Shown: positions 1 to 9,738 of the stretch, one piece after another
Layout: the number at the start of each line of letters is the position of its first letter
Position numbering within the stretch: position 1 is the stretch's first letter
From: Streptomyces sp. P3
Lineage (GTDB): Bacteria > Actinomycetota > Actinomycetes > Streptomycetales > Streptomycetaceae
NCBI GenBank assembly: GCA_016893485.2
Contig: JAFEKX020000001.1
Span: 3,100,001-3,164,000, forward strand
DNA: 64,000 nt
Direction: 5' to 3'
Notes under the pieces: model-generated
What the model saw: the letters and a program-made list of their open reading frames with translations, nothing else
What the model was told of the DNA's origin: nothing
Databases searched by the model: none
Position numbers and translations under genes: made by a program

Positions 1-103
1 TCAGCCCCTCGCACACGAACTCCTCGCGCTGGTAACGGAGTTCGGCCCCACGCCCCAAGTCGGCCTCGGAGAGGCGCAGTTGGTACAGATCGACGTGGTG
101 CAA
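1..103 (-). CDS. Partial hypothetical protein running off the left edge
   Basis: On the minus strand one frame stays open from a TTG at 103 to the window edge and gives about 34 residues, including HHVDLYQLRLSEADLG. It follows the SnoaL-like gene by about 15 nt on the same strand, so it could be the second gene of an operon. No family is recognisable from so short a piece and no clear ribosome binding site precedes the TTG. The call rests on the protein-like composition and on the other minus frame being only a shadow of the upstream gene. Confidence 0.3.
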   Translation of the reverse strand, partial: MHHVDLYQLRLSEADLGRGAELRYQREEFVCEGL

Positions 104-118
104 GGGTTTCTACGCCGG

Positions 119-445
119 TCAGGCCTGCCCGGTCTCGAAGCGGGCGATCCTGCCGTCGTCGCCGACCGTGAAGGTCCACCGGGTGCGCATCTCGCCCCAC
201 GCGTCGTTCGAGTAGCGGGCGACGAGGGCCCGGCCGCCGTCCGACTCGCGGTCCACCTCCATGTGGCCGTGCGAGGAGAAGATCTCCCGGTCGATCCACT
301 CGGCGAGGTCACGGTCCGAGCCGTCGTCCGCCATCGTGGCGCCCGGCGCGAGCAACGCCAGGAAGGCGTCCCGGTCATGGGCGTTGACGGCGCTGACGAA
401 CGCCCGGACGGCCGGATCGCTGAGCTTGGCTGTCTGAATCGTCAT
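119..445 (-). CDS. SnoaL-like / nuclear transport factor 2 fold protein
   Basis: The product is 108 residues, the usual size for a one-domain NTF2-like fold. It begins [16 protein letters not shown], has the typical early helix ([19 protein letters not shown]) and ends with paired beta strands ([29 protein letters not shown]). Proteins of this type are small cone-shaped enzymes or ligand binders such as polyketide cyclases and ketosteroid isomerases; nothing here defines a substrate. I chose the ATG at 445 because the family start aligns there, although the frame is open nine codons further upstream. It is intact and divergent from the DoxX gene. Confidence 0.7.
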   Translation of the reverse strand: MTIQTAKLSDPAVRAFVSAVNAHDRDAFLALLAPGATMADDGSDRDLAEWIDREIFSSHGHMEVDRESDGGRALVARYSNDAWGEMRTRWTFTVGDDGRIARFETGQA

Positions 446-567
446 GCCGGTCAGACTCACACCGTTCCCCATGCCCCGCCACCCGAACGGCCGCGCGCAC
501 CCGCCCGCCGCGCGCCCGGGATGCGACGGTGGAGGGACCGTCCCCGCCGTCTGTCCAGGGAGTCACC

Positions 568-1112
<545 letters not shown>

Positions 1113-1148
1113 GGCGGATGTGTCGGTGGGTGCTGGCAGGCTGGGCGC

Positions 1149-1541
1149 ATGAGCGATCAGAACGACCGGGCCGCCGACCTCTGGTCCGGCATCGACGACC
1201 TGTGGACCTGGCTGGACCGCATCGACCCCCTCGACGGCAAGGAGGGCATGCTGCTGTGCATGCTGAAGCTGTCCGAGGAGGTCGGCGAGGTCGCCCAGGC
1301 GGTGATCGGCGTGACCGGCCAGAACCCGCGCAAGGGTGTCACCCACACCTGGGAGGACGTGCAGGGCGAGTTGTGCGACGTGGCGATCTCCGCGCTGGTC
1401 GCGCTGCGCACCCTGACCCCCGACACGCGGGAGGTCTTCACCCGTCACCTGGCCCGGGTGATGGAACGCTCCCTCGGCCCGTCCGCAGCTGTTCACCCCC
1501 AGGACCTGCCCACACCCCGCGGAGTTGGTGAAGCCCGCTGA
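1149..1541 (+). CDS. MazG-like nucleotide pyrophosphohydrolase family protein
   Basis: The 130-residue product belongs to the all-alpha NTP-pyrophosphatase group. The metal-binding helix pair is visible: LSEEVGEVAQ (acidic residues 43, 44 and 47) and GELCDVAI (E74, D77). Such enzymes hydrolyse NTPs or modified nucleotides to NMP and pyrophosphate, usually as dimers of single-domain subunits. It starts at ATG 1149. The frame is intact, in contrast to both neighbours. The exact substrate cannot be told from sequence. Confidence 0.75.
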   Translation: MSDQNDRAADLWSGIDDLWTWLDRIDPLDGKEGMLLCMLKLSEEVGEVAQAVIGVTGQNPRKGVTHTWEDVQGELCDVAISALVALRTLTPDTREVFTRHLARVMERSLGPSAAVHPQDLPTPRGVGEAR

Positions 1542-1578
1542 ACCTTCTCGTCGACACCGAGCCGACGAAGGGGTCCCC

Positions 1579-3037
1579 GTGCAGCAGGACTACGCAGTCT
1601 CCGACGGAGCGTTCTCCAAGGGAACGCGCTCCGAGGGAGTTTCCGCCAGTGGAGTCTTCTCCAGCGGGCGCAGGGCGGTTGCCGTGGCGGGCACCTGCCT
1701 CGCCCTCGCCGCCCTGGGCCTGGACAACAGCCAGGCGCACGCGGCGAGTTACGGCACACCGACCATCTCCCTCTCGGCGACCTACCTGTCCGGCGCGGTG
1801 GGCGCGGTCGGTGACCCGACGGTCCAGGTGACGGTCGCTCAGAGCGGCGCGGACGTCAGCGCGTTGACGGTCGCGGCCAGCAAGAGCAGCAAGACATCCG
1901 TGGCGCCGACGAGCGCGGTGACCGTCACCGGCACCGGCGCGACCCGCCAACTCGCCGTCGCGGCGGCCGCGCAGGGCTACACCGACCTGACGGTGAAGGT
2001 CACGGGCCTCGGCGGCAAGACGGCCACGAAGACCCTGCACTACGCGGCCTCCGCGGCGGCCCAACTGCCCGCCGACACCCGCTACTTCACCGGCTCCAGC
2101 GACGCCTCCGCCGCCGTCGACGTGGGCGGCGGCTATGTCGTCGTGGCGGATGACGAGTCCAACGTCCTTCGTCTGTACGACCGTTCGGCGTCCGGTGCGC
2201 CGGTGAAGACGTGGGACTTCAGCGACGACATCGACGTGTCCAAGGAGATCGACATCGAGGGCGCGGCCCGCGTCGGTGACACGATCTACTGGACCGGCTC
2301 GCTGGGCAACAACAAGGACGGCGAGTACAAGGCGGACCGCAACACGGTCTTCACCACCAAGGTGACCGGCACCGGCGCCAACACGGCGCTGTCCTACGGC
2401 AGTTCGTACGGCAAGCTGCGCGACAACCTGGTGGCGTGGGACAAGGCGAACGGCAACCGGTACGGCTTCGCGGCGGGCACGGCCGACGGTGAGATCCCCA
2501 AGGAGATCGACGGGTTCAACGTGGAGGGCTGGAGTTCGCGCCCGGCTCGACGACCACCGCGTACCTCGGTTTCCGCGCACCGATCGCCCCGGCGGTCACG
2601 GGCGGCAAGGCGCTGCTGGTGCCGGTCACCAACATCGACAAGGTGGTCGCCAACGGCACCGCGGCGACCTTCGGCACGCCGATCGAGCTGGACCTCGGCG
2701 GCCTCTCGGTGCGGGACATCCGCAAGAACGCGGCGAACCAGTATCTGATCGTCGCCGGTTCCTGGGCCGCCGACGACAACTCCGACCCGTACGCCCTCTA
2801 CTCCTGGACCGGCAAGGCGGCCGACAAGCCGGTGAAGCTGCGGGACCTGCCGACCACGGACCCGGGCGCCTGGGAGGCCGTCGTCGACGTACCGGACCTG
2901 ACGGCCTCGGGTGCGCGCGCCCAGCTGATCACCGACGACGGCGGGGCCGACCTGTACGGCGACGGCACCGAGGCGAAGGACCTCTCGCACCCGGGTGGCA
3001 GAAGTCGCGCGCGACCTGGTTCACGGTCACCGGCTGA
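1579..3037 (+). CDS. Secreted DUF3616-type protein (two frame breaks)
   Basis: It starts at GTG 1579 with GAAGGGG about eight bases upstream. An N-terminal basic stretch and a hydrophobic segment (AVAVAGTCLALAALGL) ending near AHAAS look like a signal peptide, so the protein is probably exported. An Ig-like Thr/Ser-rich domain follows (about residues 60-160), then a beta-propeller-like region with YVVVADDESNVLRLYD and IDIEGAARVGDTIYWTGS, typical of DUF3616. Frame 1 ends near 2530 (GFNVEG) and continues one frame over as LEFAPGSTTTAYLGFRAPI; a second break near 2993 restores the tail WQKSRATWFTVTG. Both are single-base losses next to C or G runs. The function is unknown; it is likely extracellular. 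Confidence 0.7.
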
Positions 3038-3126
3038 CGGGCGGCGCGCGCCCCGCCGGGAGGCCGGGCGCGCGTCACCCTGGCACGCTGGTCCTCGACA
3101 ACACCGTCGAGGACGAAAGCCGAGAC

Positions 3127-4005
3127 ATGACCACCGAGAAGCTGACCGTAGGCGTCCTGGGCACCGGCATCATGGGCGCCGCGATGGCCCGCAACCTCGC
3201 CCGCGCCGGACACACCGTCCACGCCTGGAACCGCACCCGCGCCAAGGCCGACCCCCTGTCCGCCGACGGCGCGCACGTCACCGACACGATCGCGGACGCC
3301 GTACGCGACGCCGACGTCGTCCTCACGATGCTCTACGACGGCGACACCGTCCTCGACGTCATCCGAGAGGCGGCGCCCGTCCTGCGCCCCGGTGCCGCGT
3401 GGGTCCAGTCGACGACGTCGAGCCTCGAATCGGTGGGCGAACTGGCCGAGTTCGCGGCCCGGCACGACCTCGTCTTCTACGACGCCCCCGTCCTCGGCAC
3501 CCGCCAGCCCGCCGAGGCCGGTCAGCTCACCGTCCTGGCGGCGGGCCCGGAGTCCGGCCGGAAGACGGTGACCCCGGTCTTCGACGCGGTCGGTGCCCGC
3601 ACGATGTGGGTGGGCGAGGACGGCGCGGCGGCGACGGCGACCCGGCTGAAGCTGGTCGCCAACAGCTGGGTGCTGGCCGTGACGAACGCGGCGGGCGAGG
3701 CGCTGGCCCTGTCCAAGGCTCTGGAGGTGAACCCGCAGGACTTCCTCGACCTCATCGCGGGCGGCCCGCTCGACATGGGCTATCTGCACGCGAAGTCGGC
3801 CGCGATCCTCGACAACCAGCTGACACCGGCGAGTTTCGCGGTCACCACGGCGGAGAAGGACGCCCGGCTGATCGTGCAGGCGGGCGCGGCGAACGGCGTG
3901 CGGCTGGATGTCGCCGCCGCGGGGGCGGAGCGGTTCGCGCGGGCCGCCGCGCAGGGGCACGGCGACGAGGACATGGCGGCGGCGTATTTCGCCAGCTTCG
4001 ACTGA
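3127..4005 (+). CDS. NAD(P)-dependent 3-hydroxyisobutyrate dehydrogenase family oxidoreductase
   Basis: This 292-residue protein has the beta-hydroxyacid dehydrogenase architecture. An N-terminal Rossmann domain carries GVLGTGIMGAAMARNL (residues 9-24). The substrate loop around residues 95-130 (STTSS, DAPVLGTRQPAEAGQL) is followed by an all-helical C-terminal domain that begins at the catalytic lysine in LKLVANS (K175). Members oxidise beta-hydroxyacids or reduce succinic semialdehyde and imines. NRT after the second beta strand suggests NADP(H) preference, which is an inference. ATG 3127 is the start and the frame is intact. It is alone between two damaged genes on the same strand. Confidence 0.88.
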   Translation: MTTEKLTVGVLGTGIMGAAMARNLARAGHTVHAWNRTRAKADPLSADGAHVTDTIADAVRDADVVLTMLYDGDTVLDVIREAAPVLRPGAAWVQSTTSSLESVGELAEFAARHDLVFYDAPVLGTRQPAEAGQLTVLAAGPESGRKTVTPVFDAVGARTMWVGEDGAAATATRLKLVANSWVLAVTNAAGEALALSKALEVNPQDFLDLIAGGPLDMGYLHAKSAAILDNQLTPASFAVTTAEKDARLIVQAGAANGVRLDVAAAGAERFARAAAQGHGDEDMAAAYFASFD

Positions 4006-4120
4006 GCGTCACCGTTGCGTCACAGGTGGTGCACGGGCGGAACTCCCGGCGCGGGCGGACCTGTCTCCCTCCGCGAGCGCCGGCGAAGTCCGGCCCGTGC
4101 ACAGCCAGTTCGGGGGCGTC

Positions 4121-4771
4121 ATGCAGAAGAGCAGCATCCGTAGGAGCGCGTTGGCCGTGGCCGCGGTGTCGATGGCGGCGGTGGTGATGACGGGGTGTCA
4201 GCCGGGCGACACCCCGGCGGACGGGGATGGCGCGTCGTCGAAGACGCCGACCGCGACCACCTCCTCCCCACCTCTCCCACTTCTCCCGGCTCCCCCTCCC
4301 CCCGCCGGGTCCGGCTCCAACGGCGCGGCGGCGAAGGCCTGTTCGCCGGACTCCCTGAAGGCGAGCGCGTACCAGGCCGCCGACCGCCCGGCCGGCACCG
4401 GGACCGGCGCGGCGATCGTCCAGTTCACCAACGCGGGCGCCAAGTCCTGTGTCCTCCAAGGACATCCCACGGTCGCCGGCGCCGCGAACGGCTCCCGGAA
4501 CTCAATGTGCCGCTGACGGTCACCCCGTCGGCCCCGCCTCCCCGTGAAGCTCGCCCCCGGCGCGCGGGCCTGGCTCAAGCTGACTTTCGTACAGGTGCAG
4601 GGCGAGGGCGACGGCTACTGCACGTCCGGTTCGGCGCCCGTCCTCTACCCGACGATGGTGATCGGCCTGCCGGACTCGGGCGCCCACCAAGTCGCCCTGG
4701 ACGACGGCCAGTTCGCCGAGTGCGACGGCACGCTGACCGCGACGGCCGTATCGGCGACGAAGCCTTCCTGA
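4121..4771 (+). CDS. DUF4232 lipoprotein (two compensating frame breaks)
   Basis: The ATG at 4121 begins a lipoprotein signal peptide: basic MQKSSIRRS, hydrophobic AVAAVSMAAVVM and a lipobox ending TGC, so the mature protein should be membrane-anchored and extracellular. A Ser/Thr/Pro linker leads to the DUF4232 domain with its paired cysteines (ACSPDSLK, SCVLQGHPTV) and the typical ending ARAWLKLTFVQVQG, DGYC, FAECDGTLTATAV. The reading moves out of frame near 4498 (the family has GSPELNVPLTV here) and returns near 4540. Both points are in C runs. The domain is very common in Streptomyces; its biochemical role is not known. Confidence 0.8.
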
Positions 4772-5108
4772 CCGCAGGGCTGGACGGGCTGGCGGTCGGC
4801 CGACGCCTCCGCCGCCGGCGCCCGCATGACATGTTCGAGCAGGACGAGCAGGGCGAGCAGCACCGTCTTCACCGACTCCTTGTCGCGGGCGTCGCACAGC
4901 ACGAGTGGGATGACGGGGGCGAGGTCGAGTGCGGCGCGGATCTCCTCGGGGTCCTCGTCGCAGTCGACGCCGACGCCGACGCCGGCCTCGTGATGAGTTC
5001 CTCGGTCCGCAGCGGCGCGGTCTGGCTGATCGCGCCGACGAGGGTGGTCTTGCCGACGGCGGTGGCCCGGGCGCAAGCCGTGCGGCGGTCGGGTTCCGCG
5101 AATGCCAT
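4645..5108 (-). pseudogene. Conservon Ras-like GTPase CvnD, core deleted
   Basis: The start MAFAEPDRRTA and the segment VGKTTLVGAIS ... PLRTEELIT match the N-terminus of conservon GTPases (family DUF/ATP_bind_1). The P-loop is damaged: the glycine-rich stretch before VGKT is missing. After EAGVGV the sequence jumps to DPEEIRAALDLAPVIPLVLCDARDKESVKTVLLALL, which belongs to the C-terminal quarter of the family. About 100 residues with the switch regions, DxxG and NKxD motifs are absent, and a frame break lies near 4990. The protein cannot bind GTP normally as written. It is the last gene of the cvn operon and overlaps the convergent DUF4232 gene at its 3' end. Confidence 0.7.
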
Positions 5109-5111
5109 CGA

Positions 5112-5368
5112 TCACTGCCTGGAGGGACGGGCGTCGGGGATACCGGCCGCGGTGGGCGGGGAGACGGAGACGAGGTCGTTGTCCAGCAGGTCGTCGAGGA
5201 GGACCCGGATGACCGCGACGGGAAGATCGAGCCGGGCGGCGACCTCCACCAGCGCGGTCGGCGTACGGCAGAGCGCCGGCAGCCGGTTCTGCTCGGGCTG
5301 GAGCCGCTGGTCGCGGGTGGGCGGCGGACGGTGCTGATCCGGGTGATCAGTTCGACACGGGGGCGCAC
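5112..5368 (-). CDS. Conservon DUF742 protein CvnC (frame break)
   Basis: Conservons encode a small winged-helix DUF742 protein between the roadblock and GTPase genes, and this one is in that place. The GTG at 5368 gives VRPRVELITRISTV, matching the family's N-terminal RPR motif. After a single-base break near 5297 the neighbouring frame gives LQPEQNRLPALCRTP, VEVAARLDLPVAVIRVLLDDLLD and NDLVSVSPP, the conserved helix-turn-helix half. The stop at 5112 lies four bases before the cvnD start. The N-terminus is short for the family, so an upstream start or a second break is possible. Confidence 0.65.
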
Positions 5369-5389
5369 GGACGGGGTCGGACCAATGTC

Positions 5390-5827
5390 TTATTCATGCT
5401 CACCCGCGAAGGACACTCCGCTGTACTCCGGGAACCGCGGGGGCGCGCTGAGGAACTGCCCCACCTGTCGTTCGACCATGGTCATCTCGTGGCCGACGGT
5501 GCCGACGTCCACCCGCGAGGTCGCGAGCACGGCGAGCCGGGCGCCGCTGCCCGCGGTGGTGACGAAGAGGAAGAGCTCGTCCATCTCGATGACGGTCTGC
5601 TGCACCCGGCCGCCGCCGAAGTGCCGGCTGGTGCCCAGCGCGAGCGAGTGAACTCCCGCAGAAATGGCGGCGAGTTGCTCCGCGTCGTCCCGTGCGAGCC
5701 GTTCGGAGGCGCCGACGAGGAGACCGTCCTCGGACAGCACGATGGCGTGCAGGGCCTCCGGAATCCGCTCGATCAGGTTGTCCAGCAGCCAGGCCAGTCC
5801 GCCGTGCGTGGTGTTGGGCGCGGTCAT
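5390..5827 (-). CDS. Conservon roadblock/LC7 protein CvnB
   Basis: This 145-residue roadblock/LC7 domain protein is the only intact gene of the conservon. Typical features are GLAWLLDNLIERIPEALHAIVLSEDGLLVG at the start, the conserved DDAEQLAAISAGVHSLA helix and VIEMDELFLFVTTAGSGARLAVLA. Such proteins bind the Ras-like GTPase as an activator or scaffold. The start codon overlaps the cvnA stop as ATGA, so translation is coupled. If cvnA and cvnD really are defective, this protein has lost its usual partners at this locus; other conservons elsewhere in the genome could still use it. Confidence 0.88.
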   Translation of the reverse strand: MTAPNTTHGGLAWLLDNLIERIPEALHAIVLSEDGLLVGASERLARDDAEQLAAISAGVHSLALGTSRHFGGGRVQQTVIEMDELFLFVTTAGSGARLAVLATSRVDVGTVGHEMTMVERQVGQFLSAPPRFPEYSGVSFAGEHE

Positions 5828-7076
5828 GGGGTGTTGTTCCTTGTCGGACGGGGACGGGTGGGCAACTGACGCCGGCCGGACGGGGCCGTGTTCCGGTCGG
5901 CCACGGGGGCTTCGTCTCGGGGCGACCCGGACCAGGGGCCTTCTCCTGGGGTGACGCGGACCGGACGGCCACCAGCGCGAGGGCGCTGCCGAGCAGTGCC
6001 TTGACGAGCACCTGGTGGGTCCGGTGCCCGGAGTCCTGGGTGACCTTGGCGGACGCCCCGGCGATGGTCTTCTCGAAGGCGGTCATGGCGGCCCAGTCCT
6101 GACCGCCCATGGTGCTGCTCAGCTCGGCGCCCAACGCGGCGGGCAGATACGGCTCGACCTCGTTCGTCAGCACGGAGACCCGGACGGCCCGGGCGGCGGC
6201 CAGCGCGGACCGCTCCTGGACGTTCAACTCCCGTGGCCCGGCTACTCCGTTGAGGATCGCCTCCTCCTGCGAGAGCGCCTCGGCCCCGCGCAGGAACGGC
6301 AGGGCGTGACCGGCGTCGGCGGCGGTGGTCGCGTCGCCGCAGTCGGTGCCGAGCATGCCGAAGAGGTTCAGGACCGACGACACGGCGTCGGAGTAGACGG
6401 CGTAGGCCTGCTGCCGGGTAGTCCTCCCGTCGTCGACCGCGGTCCGTTCGGTGGTCAGCGCGGTCAGCCGCTTCCGTACGGTGGCCAACTGCGCCTGGTA
6501 TTGCGCCGATCCGGCGTCGCGGGAGGCGGACTCCGCCTCCCGGAACCCGGCGAGCACGGCGTCCGTCCGGCGCCACTGGGCCGCCAGGGCGGCGAGGCTG
6601 CCGTGCGAGGCCGACATGCTGACCGTCAGCTGCCGTTCCTTCTGGAACTCGCCGACCGCGGGCTGCAGGGCGTAGGTGGTCTTCGCCGCCCGGCCGACGT
6701 CGTTGGAGTCGTTCCACTGGTCGAAGAGCGCGTGGGAACCACTGACCCAGAGCCGCACCAGCGCCGTCGCGGGCACCACCACCGCGAGCGTGATGAGCGA
6801 AGTCCGGATACTGCGCCCCCGCCCGCCCTTCACTCCCGCTTCGACCGGTGCCGCCGGTGCGGCCGGTGCGGCTGGTGCGGCTGGTGCGGCTGGGCGGCCG
6901 GACTCCGATGCCGGCTCACCTCGCCCACCGGCTTCCGACGGCAGGGCAGAGGCGGAGTTGCGGTGCGGAACTGCGACACCGGCGCTTTCCTTTCCGGGGT
7001 GGCGCACGACGCGCCGATCCAGCCCGGCAGACAGGTCAACATGCCTGCGTTCACTGGGGAGTTGACGGCGCGACAC
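5824..7076 (-). pseudogene. Conservon sensor protein CvnA lacking its kinase domain
   Basis: The N-terminal half is a good conservon sensor. It has a variable Pro/Ala leader with a PAAPAAPAAP repeat (about 6850-6895), TM1 (SIRTSLITLAVVVPATALV) and an extracytoplasmic nitrate/nitrite-sensor-like helical domain (VGEFQKERQLTVSM, LNLFGMLGTD). TM2 is VLVKALLGSALALVAV. In the family a HAMP-like linker and a HATPase_c domain follow, some 350 residues. Here only about 45 residues of low-complexity tail remain before a TGA that overlaps the cvnB start. The H, N, D and G boxes are all absent. The N-terminal start is uncertain because several GTG codons are in frame. Confidence 0.7.
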
Positions 7077-7377
7077 GCCAAGAACGCCAAGGACACCCTG
7101 CGGATTTCACGACGGGCGCCCGAGCCCCGCGCAGTTGGTTAGGTATGAAACCCAGCCGTCCCACCCGGGTCAAGGGACCCCACAAACCCGCCGGACACAC
7201 GGGTTCAGACCACTCGGCTCACTATGCGCGTAGACGATCCGGAATCCGTCGCCCCCAACTCCCCGGCCACGAAGATGTTTTGGCTGACTACCCAGGGTGA
7301 GGTGTGGGGCAGTGTGTGGTTCAGGGGCCCCGGGACGGAGGGAGCGCGGCGTTGGGAGTGACGGGCGCCGTGGATCA

Positions 7378-7393
7378 TGTGACCTAGTTCACA
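7378..7393. promoter_or_regulatory. Crp-like palindrome
   Basis: TGTGACCTAGTTCACA is a perfect inverted repeat, TGTGA and TCACA separated by six bases, identical to the classical Crp core. The Streptomyces Crp consensus is GTGNNNNNNGNCAC; the site departs from it at one position. It lies about 300 nt upstream of the cvnA start and downstream of the XRE gene. The rest of the region 7077-7600 shows no gene I can support. Whether Crp binds here is an inference from the motif alone. Confidence 0.45.
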
Positions 7394-7601
7394 GCACGAA
7401 CACGGTCCGCACATGCCACTCCACTGACCTCAGGCGGCGTTGAGAGTGCCGTAGGGCACGCGTCTCCGGACGCCGTAGGGAACGCCCCGGCCTCACGCCC
7501 GCCCCGGCTCCCCAACAACCCCTCGCACTGCCCCCGAGCCACCTCATCCCGTACGACTCCGCCCCCGCGACGCCTCCCGCAGCAGCCGCACCGCGTTCGG
7601 T

Positions 7602-9251
7602 TCACTCCCCGGACCCCCCACGGCGTACCGCGCGGGCCTGGGCCAGGCGGAGGCGGGCCAGTTCGGGCTGGGAGGAGCGGGCCGGGACGGCGGCGCGGCG
7701 GAAGTGTTCGAGGGCGGTCTCCGGTTCGCCCGCGGCCAGGGCGAGGACGCCGCAGGCGCGGGCGGTCGGGCCGACGAGGACGGTGGGCCAGCCGCCCAGG
7801 GCGATCTGCTCGCCGTCGTGCGGGGCGAGGCGGGCGCGGAGCGTGGGCAGCACCGGTGCCAGTTCCGCGTCGAATCCGCCCGCCAGGTCCAGTGCCGCGC
7901 AGACCTCCGCCAGCAGGACGAGCGCGGGGACGGCCCAGCCGGACGGCGGGAAGCGGTCGACGTCGGCGACGCAGCCGAGGAAGAGGTCCGCGCCCTCGGC
8001 GTACTGCCCGGTCTCACACAGCGCGAGGGCGAGTCCGGCCCGCCAGACCGGAAAGTAGGCGTGCCGCTCGACGTCACCGGCCAGGTCGGAGGTGAACAGT
8101 TCGGCCAGCCGGCCCTGCTGTCTCAGCAGCCAGTAGGCCTGACCGAGGCGGGTCTGGGTGAGGTTGTCCGCGGGCACGGCGTAGTCGGCGCGGAGGAGTT
8201 CGATGAACTTCAGCGACTCCACGAAGATCCACTCGGCGGCCGCGTCGAACCGGCCGTGCCAGAGGTCGAGGAGGGCGTCGAGGGTGTGCCGCTGCCAGCG
8301 GGCGAGGGCGCTGTGGGTGTCGGCGGCGTGCTTGCGGTACTGGTTCGCGGTGGCGAGGGCGCTGAAGATCCGGCCGTTGCGCAACTGGTCGATGGCGACC
8401 GCCATCAGTGCCTCGCCCCGGAAGTACGGGAGCCCTGCCGGGCCGCGGCCTCGCGCAGCCGCTCGGAGAGCGTCAACGACTCGGGGGCCGGCATGAAGTC
8501 GTAGCGTGCCCACCGGCATTCGGTGAGGACTTCGCAGCGGACCTCGTCGTCGCCGTCGTCGGGTAATCGGCGCAGGGTCTCCTCGGCGAGCCGCGCGCCC
8601 TCGGCGGGTCCCGCGAGTCCCGCCGCGGTGTCCTGGCTGACCGCCAGCGCCATCTTCTTCGCCAGATGCGCTTCGAGGGCGCAGCCGCAGCCCCGCCGCC
8701 ACCGCGCTGCCGTCGCCGTCCAGCGCGGCCAGGCAGCCCCGGAGCGACTGGAGCAGCTCGCGGTCGACCTGCCCGGGGTCGGACCAGCGGCGCGCCATCC
8801 TGATCACGGCCTCGGCCTGCGCCCGCGGATCGCCCTCGGCGCCGCGGTAGGCGGCCGTGTAGTGCCGTTCGGCCTCGCGCATCTCGCCCGCGGCGTGGCT
8901 GAGGTCACCGCGCCGCAGCAGCCGGCGGAACTCGACGTGGTCGTACCGCCCGTCCTTCTTCTCCGGCGACCTGACCGTCCCGGCGGCCCGCTCCCCCGCC
9001 CCGCCCCTGACCGCCTTCGGTACGGCGTCGGTGCCGGGCAGGGGCGCCAGTCCGACCAGTGCGCCCTTGGCGTCCAGCACCTCGTCGCAGAGCTGGGCCA
9101 GTTCCAGGGACGCCCTGCGGCGCCCGTTCTCCACGCGGCTCAGGAAGCTGCGGCTGCAGTAGACCTTGCCGGCCAGCTCACTCAGCGACATGCCGGCCGC
9201 GACGCGGCGCCGTCGTAACTCGGCGCCGAACCCGTCGTGCTCGATGACCAT
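7602..9251 (-). CDS. XRE-family regulator with long helical C-terminal region (two frame breaks)
   Basis: The N-terminal helix-turn-helix is clear: FGAELRRRRVAAGMSLSEL, then KVYCSRSFLSRVENGRR (residues 6-45). A long alpha-helical, TPR-like region of about 450 residues follows with repeated Ala/Leu-rich pairs such as MREAERHYTAAYRGAEGD and ALARWQRHTLDALLDLWHG. Such proteins are common Streptomyces regulators of unknown signal. The middle section, MALAVSQDTAAGLAGPAEG to LTLSERLREA, lies in another frame, so there is a loss near 8665 and another near 8435. ATG 9251 is taken as the start. The stop at 7602 may itself be premature, since an adjacent frame continues to 7544 with a plausible tail. 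Confidence 0.75.
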   Translation of the reverse strand: MVIEHDGFGAELRRRRVAAGMSLSELAGKVYCSRSFLSRVENGRRRASLELAQLCDEVLDAKGALVGLAPLPGTDAVPKAVRGGAGERAAGTVRSPEKKDGRYDHVEFRRLLRRGDLSHAAGEMREAERHYTAAYRGAEGDPRAQAEAVIRMARRWSDPGQVDRELLQSLRGCLAALDGDGSAVAAGLRLRPRSASGEEDGAGGQPGHRGGTRGTRRGRAARRGDPAPITRRRRRRGPLRSPHRMPVGTLRLHAGPRVVDALRAAARGRGPAGLPYFRGEALMAVAIDQLRNGRIFSALATANQYRKHAADTHSALARWQRHTLDALLDLWHGRFDAAAEWIFVESLKFIELLRADYAVPADNLTQTRLGQAYWLLRQQGRLAELFTSDLAGDVERHAYFPVWRAGLALALCETGQYAEGADLFLGCVADVDRFPPSGWAVPALVLLAEVCAALDLAGGFDAELAPVLPTLRARLAPHDGEQIALGGWPTVLVGPTARACGVLALAAGEPETALEHFRRAAVPARSSQPELARLRLAQARAVRRGGSGE

Positions 9252-9276
9252 CCCCCAACAACGCACCGCCAGAATG

Positions 9277-9303
9277 GTGTTGCCAAATACCCGCTGGCAA
9301 CAC
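9277..9303. promoter_or_regulatory. Perfect 9-bp inverted repeat upstream of the XRE gene
   Basis: GTGTTGCCA and TGGCAACAC are separated by nine bases (AATACCCGC). The centre lies about 40 nt upstream of the XRE start codon, where a promoter would be. The AT content is locally high for this genome. A dimeric repressor site, most simply autoregulation by the adjacent XRE protein, is the likely reading. No experimental support can be drawn from the sequence. Confidence 0.5.
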
Positions 9304-9738
9304 CGGACCCCTCCGGACCGGCCCGTGGACCGGGAAGCTGTCTGTGCCGGAGCCTACGGGCACGGGGCGCGCCCCATGGGGAACGGGCGCACTGATCATG
9401 CCTTCGGACGAACCCGAGGCGCGTGCTGCGGTCAATATGCCGGGGGCATTCGACCGCAGCACATCCGGCCCTGGTTCCACCCGGGAAGCGCCATCGACGA
9501 GCCGGAAGACGACGGGGGATGGGGGTCCACGGTCCGGGGCGCGCGGGGGCGCTCCGGGCCCGCGATCCGAAGCCGCCGCTCTTGCGACCCCGAGCCGCTC
9601 GCCGGACCCCTTGTTGATTCCGCGGATTTGATCGCCCGGAATTGATTCGCGTCGGGGCACGGGCTGCCGAAACAACTTTCCGACTGCCAGCGTCGCAGGT
9701 CAGGGCCATCCCTGAGCGGCTTGAGCAGAAGAAAGAGA

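Noticed and set aside
6850..6895. Short tandem repeat (PAAPAAP-coding) as a CRISPR-like or mobile repeat
   Set aside because: It is a low-complexity coding repeat in the variable leader of CvnA, with no spacers.
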